A stretch of 64,000 nt of DNA from Arachis hypogaea (lineage: Eukaryota > Streptophyta > Magnoliopsida > Fabales > Fabaceae), in assembly GCF_003086295.3 (NCBI RefSeq), contig NC_092048.1:65638841-65702840 (forward strand). The letters are read 5' to 3'. Positions within the stretch are counted from its first letter, which is position 1, and each line of letters starts with the position of its first letter. The notes beneath the pieces are model-generated. The model saw only the letters and a list, made by a program, of their open reading frames with translations. It was not told where the DNA came from and made no database searches. This document shows, piece after piece, positions 22,637-33,313 of the stretch. A program made the translations under genes and the position numbers.

Positions 22637-24143
22637 TGTAAATCATGTTGCTTGTATGCGAAGTTTGTATTCGTAGGTTTTGATGAATGACAAACCAACA
22701 AACGACATGAAAGACAAACCAACAAACAACTTGAATGAACAAGCATGTTGAAAGATCAACCAACATTCAACGTTGAGGAATGAAGAGTTGAAAGCAACAC
22801 AACAACAACAAGAAACTGAAGTCCACAACATTTGAAGACAAGTATAGTGTCTTAGGACTTAGGTAACTTCTTGTTAAGAACCAATTGCTAAATCTCTCAA
22901 CACACACTCACAAAATGTTTTGATGCACATCTTGCAATTCAATGCTAGCCAAATGGTTTAAAAACTTGTTTTCAAAGGTACAAAAGCATAGGAATTGACT
23001 CCAACAAGTTTGAGATCAATCCTAAGTATTTTGAAGTGATTTTAAGCCATTCTTTAAGGTTTGCATCGATGCACACTCATCTTGCATCGATGCAAAACAT
23101 GCGACGACTTATTGCATCGATGCAAAGATGTTTGCATCGATGCAACCTAGCTGAAAATTCAAATCTCAGCTTCAAAGACACATTTGCATCGATGCAAAGT
23201 GTTATGCATCGATGCAAATGATTCAAAAACATAAAAAACGGCTAGTTTTGACAAAAAGGCTCCATCCCATTAACTCCCCAACGTTTCTAAGGTTTGGGGA
23301 GTCTATAAATAGATGGATTGAAGCCTTATTTCATACACGTGAGTATTTGCAAACTATCTTGTTCATATTCCTTCATTTTACACATTTTTTAAGGTGTTAT
23401 AATACACAATTTGAGAGAGCAATATCAATTGGTTCAATAGTGCTAAACTTGTAATCATACACTCTACTAGAGAGTACTCATTTCATCTCAACAATTCTTT
23501 GAGAATTGTTTTCTTGTAACACTTTGTAAATTGGAGTGTGATCTCCAAGGTTGAGTCAAGAGTTATAAACACTATAGTCGGTGAGGATACCAAAGAAGTA
23601 TACTAAGTACTCAAGGCAAATCTTAGAGAAGGTATCTCTAAGTGGAGTGGGTTAGTCTACGAGTGGTGATCATATACCGTGAGGTGTTAGAAACTAAGGA
23701 CTCGGATTGTAAAAGGTTTTGCGCGAGCACCTTGAAGCTTGGCAATAGTGGAACTTCTCAATAGCGATTGAGAAAGAAAGTGGACGTAGGACAAGGATTG
23801 TGCCGAACCACTCTAAATAGCGTTTGCATCTCTCCAAACTCATCTCTTCAATATTATTGTCTTTTACCTTTTGAGCAAATAAATTGTGATCGAAAAGTAG
23901 CTTCGTAAGTACTTAAGGAATAGCTTAAGTCCGATTGGTGAAAAGCTTGATCAATTTATTTGAGTTGGTGTCTATTGGAAAGTAAAAGCTCCTTATAAAT
24001 GCTTAGCAATTGAGTTAAGCTCTTGGAAAAATACTAGTACAATAACACTTTTGTTTATTGTCTTTAACTTTCGCAAAAAGATTCATTGTTGTTGCAATAC
24101 TCAATTCACCCCCCCTCTTGAGTAATTGTGCATATGTTCTACA
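22637..24143 (+). repeat. Solo LTR of a copia (Sirevirus-like) element
   Basis: 1507 bp, TGTAAATCATG to GTTCTACA, flanked by a perfect ATTCC duplication (22632-22636 and 24144-24148). The end with a CACCCCCCCTCTTGAG run just before the terminus is typical of copia LTRs as I know them. Six TGCATCGATGCA palindromes lie at 23060-23220, upstream of TATAAATA (23304-23311). No internal sequence remains, so it arose by LTR-LTR recombination. Confidence 0.85.
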
Positions 24144-24314
24144 ATTCCCAAAGCAAGAAACGCGCGTTTCAAACTAAAAGGAGTGAAAGAAAATGCTTCG
24201 CATTCAAGGAGACTCAGACAACCAAAGTGCTCGAGCTCGGCTTCTCCAGAGAAGGATCGAAGTCCTAAAAAAGGACTCGACCCCAAAAGGAAGACCACGC
24301 TCGAGCAGGGGCAC
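24144..24314 (+). other. End of A's internal region with its polypurine tract
   Basis: The sequence GAGCAGGGGCAC (about 24303-24314) abuts the 3' LTR and is the likely polypurine tract. A GCTCGAGC palindrome precedes it. No gene is seen. Confidence 0.55.
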
Positions 24315-24847
24315 TGTTCATGCCTTGGGTCGAGCTGTATGACCCGGGCTGATTGACGACAAGTCAACCAACTTCTTCAGGTCAAGATTATCCGACTTCT
24401 TCTCAAAGAGTTCGGCCAAAACACTAGGAGAGAACAAAAAGGGCCCAAACAGAGGAACACGACCCAAGTCCAAAGGCAGCCCAATCCTAGAAGGATAATG
24501 GCGGTTCCCTTAGAGATAAGATAACTCCCCTCAAAAGATAAGATAAGATGACTATCTAATCCCCAACAAAGGTCATTCCACACTGCTATAAATACACTGG
24601 AGCACCCCAGGTATAACTCATACTCTGATTCTACTAAAAATCTGCTTAATACCCTTGCTAACTTAAGCATCGGAGTCCCTTGCAGGTACCACCACCCTCC
24701 GGTGACGAAGGATCAGCGCCACCACTAAGCCCAACAAGTCGGACACGGCGGTTCTGACCACCATCATCAAGTCGGATACAACAGCTCCGACCAGTATAAG
24801 AGATCTCATCCAAGATTGACCTACAGTTTTAGGTAACCCTCGAAATA
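24315..24847 (+). repeat. 3' LTR of element A
   Basis: 533 bp. It differs from the 5' LTR at about 33 sites, mostly transitions, including the terminal CGGAACA to CGAAATA. Confidence 0.9.
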
Positions 24848-24873
24848 GTAACCCTCCTTTCTTGGCAGCAGGC

Positions 24874-26622
24874 TGATGAGCGGATAATTTATACCCTTTT
24901 TGGCATTGATTTTACATAGTTTTTAGTATGTTTTAGTTAGTTTTTATTATATTTTTATTAGTTTTAATTCAAAACTCACATTTTTGGACTTTACTATTAG
25001 TTTGTATATTTTTCTGTGATTTTAGGTATTTTCTGGCTGAAATTGAGGGACCTGAGCAAAAATCTGATTCAGAGGCTGAAAAAGGACTGCAGATGTTGTT
25101 GGATTCTGACCTGTCTGCACTCGAAATGAATTTTCTAGAGCTACAGAAGCCCAATTGGTGCGCTCTCAATTGCGTTGGAAGGTAGAAATCTTGGGCTTTC
25201 TGGCAATATATAATAGTTCATACTTTACCCGATATTTGATTGCTCAAACTGGTATTCAAAGTCAGCCTAAAATTTCTGGCGTAAAACTCCTAAACTGGCA
25301 CCAGAATTGGAGTTAAACGCCCAAACTGGCACCAAAGCTGGTGTTTAACTCCAGGAACAGTCTAAGCACGAAAAAGCTTCTACGCTCAGCCCAAGCACAC
25401 ACCAAGTGGGCTTCAGAAAGTGGATTTCTGCACTATCTGCACTTAGTTACTCATTTTCTGTAAACCCTAGGTTAATAGTTTAGTATAAAAACTAATTTTA
25501 GAGACTTGTTTATCATCTATCTTTGGAATCTATCTTTGTATCATATGAAACTTTTACACTTAGAGACCTCCATGGGAGGCTGGCCATTCGGCCATACCTA
25601 GACCTCTTTTCACTTATGTATTTTCTACGGTGGAGTTTCTACACCTCATAGATTAAGGTGTGGAGCTCTGCTATTCTTCATGAATTAATGCAAGTACTAA
25701 TGTTTTTCCTTTAATTCACGCCTACTTTTTCTCCAAGATATACTCTTGTTCTTAATTCAGTTAAGTCAGAATGAAGGGGTGACCCGTGACAATCACCCAC
25801 TATCTTCATTACTCGCTTAGCCAAGATCCGCGTGCCTGACAACTACAAGTGGTCTACATGATGTTCAACGTAGTCATTGGACGGCAGCTGGAGTATATTC
25901 TCTTGGGTCTCTAATCAACGATTCACATTGCCTCTCCTGACAACAGAGCATCTGAATCTGAGATTAAAACCTTCGTGGTATAGGCTAGAACCATTGGCAG
26001 CATTCCTGAGATCCGGAAAGTCTAAACCTTGTCTGTAGTATTCCGAGTAGGATCTGGGAAGGGATGACTGTGACGAGCTTCAAACTTGCGAATGTTGGGC
26101 GCAGTGACAGTGTGCAAAAGGACAATGGTCCTATTCCGACGCTAGCGGGAACCGACAGATGATTAGCCGTGCGGTAGCTGTACATGGTATTTTTCATCCG
26201 AGACGAGAAATCCGACAGTTGATTAGTCGTACAGAGATCGTACATGGATTTGTTTTCATTCGAGAGGATCATACAGCTTGCCATGGAAGGAGGTAACGCA
26301 TGGTTGGAGGAAGGCAATAGGAAAGCAGAGGTTCAGAAGCAATAAAGCATCTCCATATGCTTATCTGAAATTCCCAGCAGTGAATTACATAAGTAACTTT
26401 ATTTTATTTTATGTTTTATTTATATTTTAATTATCAAAACCTCATAACCAATTTAATTCGCCTGACTGAGAATTACAAGGATGACCATAGCTTGCTTCAA
26501 GCCGACAATCTCCGTGGGATCGACCCTTACTCACGTAAGGTTTATTACTTGGACGACCCAGTGCACTTGCTCGTTAGTTGCATCGGAGTTGTGAAAAGTG
26601 TGAATCACAATTTCGTGCACCA
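24874..26622 (+). repeat. Solo LTR, gypsy, C/D/G/H-type family
   Basis: 1749 bp in plus orientation, TGATGAGCGG to GTGCACCA, flanked by CAGGC (24869-24873) and TAGGC (26623-26627). It is inserted in B's polyprotein. Palindromes at 25275-25355 precede a TATA-like box. Minus-strand ORFs here (24969-25169, 25985-26317) are LTR sequence. Confidence 0.88.
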
Positions 26623-29236
26623 TAGGCCTTATGTCAGGTCCTTTCTTCTTAATGATCAATCTTGTAACCTCTTTTTGCAATCCCTTCTCAACCTTCTTAT
26701 CCTCATGACCCTTTTGTTTTTCTTCAATATCAGTCTTCTGCACCAAGGGCGAGTTGATGAGTGCTTCCTTGGGTTTTTCCTTCCTGTTTAAGTCTTCCTC
26801 CTCAATTCTCATGCAACCTTTCTTTTTAGCCGGAGGCTGCATCTCCTTAAAGACATTTAGAATGATCTGCTCATCATGTGCTCTGATGATCATTTCACCT
26901 TTCTCCACATCAATTATAGCTCTTGCTGTGGCTAAGAAGGGTCGTCCTAATATGATAGAATCGCTTCCCTCTTCATCTAGATCCAGGATCACAAAATCCA
27001 CTGGAAATATGAACTTACCCACCTTGACTAAGAGATTCTCAACCACTCCATTGGGGATTACCATTGATCTATCGGCAAGTTACACGGACATCCGTGTAGG
27101 CTTTACTTCTTCTATAGACAACCTTCTCATCATAGATAGAGGCATTAGGTTGATACTTGATCCTAGATCACACAGTGCCTTATCAATGGACATGTTGCCA
27201 ATGGTGCAAAGCAAAAAGAAGCTCCCAGGATCTTTGAGTTTTGGTGGGAGACCCTTTTGAATTATTTCACTGCACTCTTGGGTCAAAATCATAGTCTCCT
27301 TTTCATTCCAGCTTCTCTTTTTATTGATGAGTTCCTTGAGGAATTTGGCATACAATGGCATTTGCTCTAAAGCTTCAGCAAGTGGTAAGTTAATTTCCAG
27401 TTTCTTGAAAACTTCCAGGAACTTGGGAAACTGTTGGTCCTTGAGCTCTCTTTGCAACTTTTGAGGGTATGACAGAGGAGGAATGTAAGGTTTCACCTCC
27501 TTCCTCTGTTCTTGTGGATGTTCTTCCATGACTTGCTTTCCTTTCCTTGGAGCTTGTGGCTCTTCCTCCTTCTTCTTGAGCTTCTCCTGGTCCTTCTCTT
27601 CAGTTGCCACTTTACTATCAACCTTATCATTTTCTAGTGTCCTTTCACTTCTGAGTTGAATTGCTTTGCATTCTTTTTTGAGATTTTGAATGGTATCACT
27701 TGGAAAAGTGTTGGTTGGTCTTTCAGCTGGCTGTTTGGACAATTGTCCAATTTGTCTTTCTAGATTTCTCAGTGAAGCTTCATGATTCTTATTAGCCAAC
27801 TCTTGATGCTTCACCATTTTTTCCATCATAATCTCCAGATTAGAGATTCTTTAGGATTCTTGGGGTGGTTGTGGCTGAGTGTGGGATGCAGATGATGGAT
27901 GAAAGTTATTTTGGTTAGTTGATGAGTTATTGGGTGGATAATAGGTGGATGTGGGGTAATTGTTTTATGGTTTTTTGTATGGATTTTGGTTAGTTTACTG
28001 ATAGTTCTGGTGGTTTGTGCTGTGGGGGTTGCTTGAGTTGGAATTTCATTGCCATGAGTTTTGAATGTCTCTCCACCTTAGATTGGGGTGGTTCTTCCAA
28101 GAGGGGTTATAAGTGTCTCCATGGAACTCATTCTGTCCAGCACCTTGGTGGTGCATATATTGAACTTGTTCTGGCTGCTGCTCTTCATAGCTTTCTTCAT
28201 TTTGTCCCCACCCAGCTGGTGGTTGGTTTGCAGTGCTCACTGCAGCTAGTTAAAGACCACCTATTCTCTTTGTCATCATCTCCATTTGTTGCTGGATTTG
28301 TTGGTGCATCATTTTGTTCTGTGCCAAGACAGTGTCCACACCTTCCAGCTCCAACACACCTTTCTTTTGAGCTGGTTGGCGTTGCCTTTGATGAGCATAA
28401 TAGTATTGATTGTTGGTCACAGTGTCTATGAGATTCTAGGCTTCTTCAGCTGTCTTCATTAGTTGTACTGAACCTCCTGCTGAATAATCCAGGGCCTCTT
28501 GAGCTTTTAGAGTCAAGCCCTCATAGAAATTTTGAAGTCTGTCCCATTCACTAAACATCTCAGGTGGACACTTCCTGATCAGGGCCTTGTATCTTTCCCA
28601 TGCCTCATAAAGTGATTCTCCATCTATTTGAGTGAATGTTTGCACTTCTATCTTCAGTCTAATGATTCTCTGAGGTGGGTAAAACTTAGCCAAGAATTTT
28701 CTCACTAGATCATCCCAATTATTGATGCTTTCTTTGAAAAATGTCTCCAGCCATTGAGATGCCTTATCCCTCAAAGAGAATGGAAACAAGAGCAGCTTGT
28801 AAATATTTGGATGCGTACCATTTGTCTTGACTGTTTCACGTATCCTCAGGAAGACAGATAAGGGTTGATTCAGATCTTAAAGGGGACCTCCTCCATAGGA
28901 ACAATTGTTCTGCACCAAAGTGATAAGTTGAGGCTTCAACTCAAAGTTATTTGCATGAACATTAGGAGTGAGTATAGTGCTTCCACAGTTTCTTGGATTG
29001 GGGAAGGTGTAAGAGGATAGAACTCTTCTTGGAGGTGGGCCATTATTTTTGGCCACTTCCTCTGGTGGATTAGGGAGGTTACCCTCCATCTCTTGATCTT
29101 CCTCTTCTTCTCCAATCACTCCCTTCCCTCTTGCTTCTTTTCTTAATCTCAAGAATGTTCTCTTTGGCTCAGAATCAAAAGAGATAGATGCACCTCTTCT
29201 CCCTCCTGGCATACAACACAAACAGACCAAAAACAA
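26623..29236 (-). pseudogene. gag-protease of element B, broken
   Basis: On the minus strand: an N-terminal acidic region, the Retrotrans_gag capsid pattern (WLETFFKESINNWDDLVRKFLAKFYPPQ, ESLYEAWERYKALIRKCP), a spacer with Q/N-rich text, then the protease core (ALCDLGSSINLMPLSMMRRL, IILGRPFLATARAIID). Stops in the main frame include 28877-28879, 28436-28438 and 27080-27082, each explained by CAA or CAG to TAA or TAG, with others near 28250 and 27850. The frame runs to the solo LTR at 26622 and resumes at 4489. No zinc knuckle is seen and no RT or integrase follows. Confidence 0.85.
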
Positions 29237-29375
29237 AAAAAAAAAGCACTCTATTGCTAGAGTGAAGTTACAGTTAGCAGAAATAAATTCTCAAACAGTT
29301 AGTGTGCTTAACAAAAACAAAGAAAAATGCTTAATCTAGATTATCACCTACTTAATCATTGTCAATCTAAATCAA

Positions 29376-29393
29376 TCCCCGGCAACGGTGCCA
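29376..29393 (-). other. Primer-binding site of B
   Basis: Minus strand TGGCACCGTTGCCGGGGA, six bases from the LTR end at 29400. Confidence 0.8.
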
Positions 29394-29399
29394 AAAACT

Positions 29400-29626
29400 T
29401 GACGAGGAAAAATTGATTCCACACAAACTAACTGGCAAGTGTACCGGGTTGCATCAAGTAGTAAAACTCACAAAAGTGAGATCGATCCCACAGGGATTGA
29501 TGGATTAAGCAACTTTAGTATAGGGATGAATTTAGCTAAGCTAATATTGATGAATTGAGTGAAATTGGATTGATAGAAGGTAATTTGCAAGAAATCAAAA
29601 GTGCAGAATGTAAAGAACTTGGAAGG
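29400..29626 (-). repeat. 5' LTR of B, U5 piece
   Basis: 227 bp, ending CGTCA on the minus strand. It holds a U5 hairpin CTCAC/GTGAG near 29467-29480. It is interrupted by E, whose duplicated site GAAGG is at 29622-29626. Confidence 0.8.
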
Positions 29627-31428
29627 TGATGAGATATTTTGATGAGAAACGAATCTCTCACAAAACACACAAAACTAGCCGCCAAGTGTACCGGGTCGTA
29701 TCAAGTAATAAAAACTCACGGGAGTGAGGTCGATCCCACAGGGATTGAAGGATTGAGCAATTTTAGCTTAGTGGTTGATTTAGTCAAGCGAATCAAATGT
29801 TGGTTGGGTGATTTGTGATTTGCAGAATGTAAATTGCATGAAATCAAAGAGAGCGGGAAAGTAAATTGCTGAAACTTAAAGAACAAGAAATTAAATAGCA
29901 GAAACTTAAAGTGCAAGAAATGTAAATTGCGGAATCTTAAAGTGCAAGAAATGTAAATTGCTTGAAATGTAAAGGGGATTGGGATGTGGATTTGCAGAAT
30001 TTAAACACAGAAAAGTTGAATTGCATTAAACAGAAGAGGAAAAGGGGATTGGGATTGAACCGGATCTTGAAGCAGTGAAGTAAATGAAGAGAAAAAGCAA
30101 TAAACAGGGAATTGAAATGAGAAATTCAGATCTCAGGACCCAGAGACTAGAAAACCAAGTCTAGATCTCAATGCCTTCTTAGATCCAACAAGAACAATAG
30201 CAAGGAAATTGTAAATTGCAAAGAAAAGAGATGAAGAACAATAAACCGGAAATGAAATTCAGTAAATAAAGCAGAGAGATCCAAGATTGAGATTGAAACA
30301 GAATTTCTTCAATTCTCCAATCCAAGATCCAAGACAAAATGTAAAATGAAATTGAAAGCAATGAAAACAAGAAATTAAAGTTCACTCAAGTTCAAAAGCT
30401 CTCCGAAAACTATATTTAAAATTCTAAAAGGAAAGCTCCCAAAGGAAAACTCTCCAGGAAAAGCTCTCCTAATAACTTGAATTCTATCCTATTTATACAC
30501 TTCCCAAAAATGATCTTCAAGCCTTGAGTTGGGCCTTTGTTCTTGGTGGAATTGGGTTGAAAGAGGCCTTGGTTGATTGCTCTTGAAGATTGAAGAAGAA
30601 CCGAAGTGAACCAATTGAACCGGTTTTTGAAGTTGGCCAAAGATGATCTCAACGTTAGGGTCAAAGTTAGGGGTCTAACTTTGCCCCTAACTTTTCATAG
30701 CAGCAAGCTTGATTTCCTGGTTTGGACGTTGGTGCCAACGTTAGGGGTCTAACTTTGACCCTAACGTTGGCAATGCTTATTGCTAGTGGCGCCAACGTTA
30801 GCCTCCAAGTTAGGGGGCTAACGTTGGCGCAAACGTTGGCCTTCCTCCTTTGTGATTCAAGTGCCAACGTTAGCCTCCAAGTTAGGGGGCTAACGTTGGC
30901 GCAAACGTTGGCCTTCCCTCTTTGTATTTTAAGTGCCAACGTTAGTGCCCAGGGGAGAAACTCTCAAGTTCCAACGTTAGCCTCCAAGTTAGGGGGCTAA
31001 CGTTGGAGCTAACGTTGGCCACTTCCAGGGAGTGATTTACATGCCCAACGTTAGCCTCCAAGTTAGGGGGCTAACGTTGGGGCTAACTTCATGCAACCCG
31101 GTTCAATTTTCACTTATTCCATTGTCCTTTCTTCACTCCTAGCCATTCCTCTTTGCTTCAACCTTTCTCCAAGCCTTCTTCACCTATCATTGATCAACCA
31201 AACTAATCAAAGCTTTGCTCAAAATCATGAGGTATTCAATCTTCCACAATATGCAACAAATATAGTTCAAAACCTCATGAAATGGCATGAATTCACATAT
31301 GGTTGGTTCAATCAAGGGAAACATGAAAATCTACTCAATTAGCTTGCTTGTAGCTTAAGAAAGTGCATAATTCTAATGAAAACTAAAGAAAAAGACTAGC
31401 TAAAATGGGCTAAGATGACTTGTCATCA
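29627..31428 (-). repeat. 3' LTR of E
   Basis: 1802 bp. Palindrome array at 30650-31090; TATA box (minus TATAAATAG) at 30489-30497. ORFs such as 30722-31000 are translations of the palindromes. Confidence 0.93.
30650..31090 (-). repeat. CCAACGTTAG palindrome array in E's 3' LTR
   Basis: Four copies of a roughly 36-bp imperfect palindrome, with arms CCAACGTTAGCC and GGCTAACGTTGG around CTCCAAGTTAGGG, plus partial copies. The same array is at 34337-34777 in the other LTR. It sits upstream of the LTR TATA box. Confidence 0.85.
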
Positions 31429-31465
31429 CAACACCAAACTTAAAGCTTGCTTGTCCCCAAGCAAG
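31429..31465 (-). promoter_or_regulatory. Hairpin and PPT of E
   Basis: Minus strand: stem CTTGCTTG, loop GGGA, CAAGCAAG (31465-31446), then CTTTAAGTTTGGTGTTG up to the LTR. Compared with C, the outer pair is changed from G-C to C-G. Confidence 0.7.
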
Positions 31466-32924
31466 AAATAGATTTATGCTCCAAGGTTCTTTCAATTAAG
31501 ATGGATTGAGGAACACTTGTAAAGTGCAGTGAGTGAAGTGATCAAGTATCAGTGGGGTGAACTCTAAATTATATGCTCATGCAAGGGCTTCAGTGCTCAC
31601 TAGTCCTTACATATTGGGAGTCGTGGGTCTTAGGATTTTCATCCAAATGGTATCATGGAGATCTCTTTATATGTAATCACCTTGAAGCAGCTTATAGTTT
31701 CTGTGCTTTGGCCTCGACTCTAAGTATCATGTCTCAAGGCGGCTCTTTAGATAAGCTTTCAATCAATACTCCTAAACCAGTTGGTTTTAAGGTATTAGGT
31801 GTTGAAACACCCCTAAGGATTTACTTGCTCAAGCCTCTTTCCTTGACACACTTCAACCACAAGCATTTACTAGGATAACAACTCTTTGAGTTTTTGTTAC
31901 TTTCTTTCTTTTTCTGCCTAGTAATTGATGCTCAGAGCCTTGGGCCATATTCCTTTTGTTTTTGTTTGCTGCTTCTTGGATCAATAGATTTTTGAGAATC
32001 TCCACAATACTTCTTTGAATTTCATGTCCCGCCTATGAGCTCCCATGCAAGTTTTCACAAGCATGCAACCTCAATACATTATCATACAACTAGAACCACC
32101 ACTTCTCCTAATCTTTTGCTTGCCTCAAAATTGTTTAATTCCTCAATTCTTTCTTCTCAAAGAACTTTCATGTGATGCATTTCTTGGAAATTGAGTGCAA
32201 ACAAGTTTTGAAGATGAGAATGTTGTGAATGATCAAACATCTTGCTTATTGAATTATAGAGAAAGACTTATGCTATGCAGGCAAAGGTAATAAAAAAGAA
32301 ACTATGTTATGCAGATAGGCAGGGCAGATCAGAATACAATCCAACTTTCAATTTCAGCAATATTTTATGTAAAACAATGACTTAACAATACAACCTGTTG
32401 AAGTTTACTTGCTTTCCTTCTTCTCATCATCATCATTGCTGGCCTTTAAGTTCATCTTTTGTTTCTTTGGTTGATGATGCTTAGTCCTTCCAACAGCTTG
32501 TATGGACCTCTGCAATGATATTGAAAGTTGCTTGTTCCCCAAGCACTTGGAAACAATGGTTAATTTTTCATGATTTATTTGCGGGCTTTTTGAACTTACT
32601 TTGGTGTGGGAACACCAAACTTAGTACCTTGCCAATGGTTAACCATTTGCGATAATTTCTTTTTTTCTTTTTCAAAAGTAAAAGAACTGGAAACTAAGAA
32701 AAACAGTAAAATGGCTAACTAGTTCATCCAGTATGCTTGAAGCCTACATTATGCAAGAAGTGAGAATGTGTTTTATAATGGGATTTTGGTGAAACACCAA
32801 ACTTAGAATCCTGCATTCTCCTTTAGATTGTTTTGGTGTGCAACACCAAACTTAGCTTCTTGCATTATAGATAAAACTAATTAACCGTTTTATTAAAATT
32901 GCTATGAAAAGAAAACTACCTCAG
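31466..32924 (-). other. 3' non-coding stretch of E
   Basis: No supported gene. ACACCAAACTTA boxes recur near 32608, 32792 and 32842, and a pyrimidine-rich run lies near 31897-31920 (purine-rich in the element's sense). Confidence 0.5.
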
Positions 32925-32971
32925 GTTGGGTTGCCTCCCAACAAGCGCTCTTTTATTGTCACTAGCTTGAC
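32925..32971 (-). promoter_or_regulatory. Post-stop two-hairpin module of E
   Basis: Minus strand: stem GTCA/TGAC (32971-32958), an AAAAGAGCGCT box, then stem GTTGGG, loop AGGCAA, CCCAAC (32942-32925). It begins 17 nt after a TGA at 32988-32990. Confidence 0.65.
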
Positions 32972-32987
32972 ATCCTTCATTCTTTGA

Positions 32988-33060
32988 TCATGGAGGCTGA
33001 AAATCATAGTGCCTCAGCTTTTCTCCTCTCACTATGGACTTCCTTACTGTCTCCTCCATT
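32988..33060 (-). pseudogene. Remnant polyprotein tail in E
   Basis: The minus frame ends KSIVRGEKLRHYDFQPP, stop at 32988-32990. It matches the end of B's tail (RGDKLRHYDHQPP). Only about two dozen codons survive in front of the stop. Upstream I find no gag. Confidence 0.6.
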
Positions 33061-33289
33061 TCTTGGTGCCCTTCTTCAGAAATTCCAAAGGTGGAGAACT
33101 CTCTCCTGGTTCATGTCATACAACCAAATCAGCAAAGATGCACAGAGCATTCTGTAGCTTGAGTGCAGTGGGGGTTAGTAGAGACAAAGTCTCAAACAGT
33201 TAGTGTGCAAGTCAAAAATTAAAGAAACAGAAAAGAAAAAATGCTTGATCTAGATCACCACCTCACTTAATCATTGTCAATCTAATCAA

Positions 33290-33307
33290 TCCCCGGCAAC
33301 GGCGCCA
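33290..33307 (-). other. Primer-binding site of E
   Basis: A perfect 18-nt match to the tRNA-Asp complement (TGGCGCCGTTGCCGGGGA) on the minus strand. Confidence 0.85.
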
Positions 33308-33313
33308 AAAACT

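Larger units (their letters stand above)
4490..24847 (+). mobile_element. Element A: Tat/Retand-like Ty3/gypsy retrotransposon
   Basis: Full-length but decayed. LTRs are at 4490-5021 and 24315-24847, flanked by GTGAC (4485-4489) and GTAAC (24848-24852), a 5-bp duplication with one change. The internal order is primer-binding site, gag, protease, RT, RNase H, a second RNase H, integrase, a tandem-repeat 3' zone and an antisense gene. A second (archaeal-like) RNase H, hypervariable 3' tandem repeats and an antisense ORF are features I know from the Tat lineage. Two later insertions, I and a copia solo LTR, lie inside it; without them A is about 10.5 kb. The LTRs differ at about 33 of 532 sites by eye. 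Confidence 0.9.

Noticed and set aside
24101..24670. ORFs across the end of A and its 3' LTR
   Set aside because: They cross LTR boundaries and have no domain.
30667..31000. ORFs with repeated GLTLAQTLAF or VCANVSPLTWRL, identical in 34354-34687
   Set aside because: These come from the CCAACGTTAG palindromes in both LTRs of E and are not genes.
30650..31090. Possible CRISPR-like array
   Set aside because: The repeats are imperfect palindromes inside a plant LTR, spacers are irregular and no cas genes exist; this is eukaryotic DNA.
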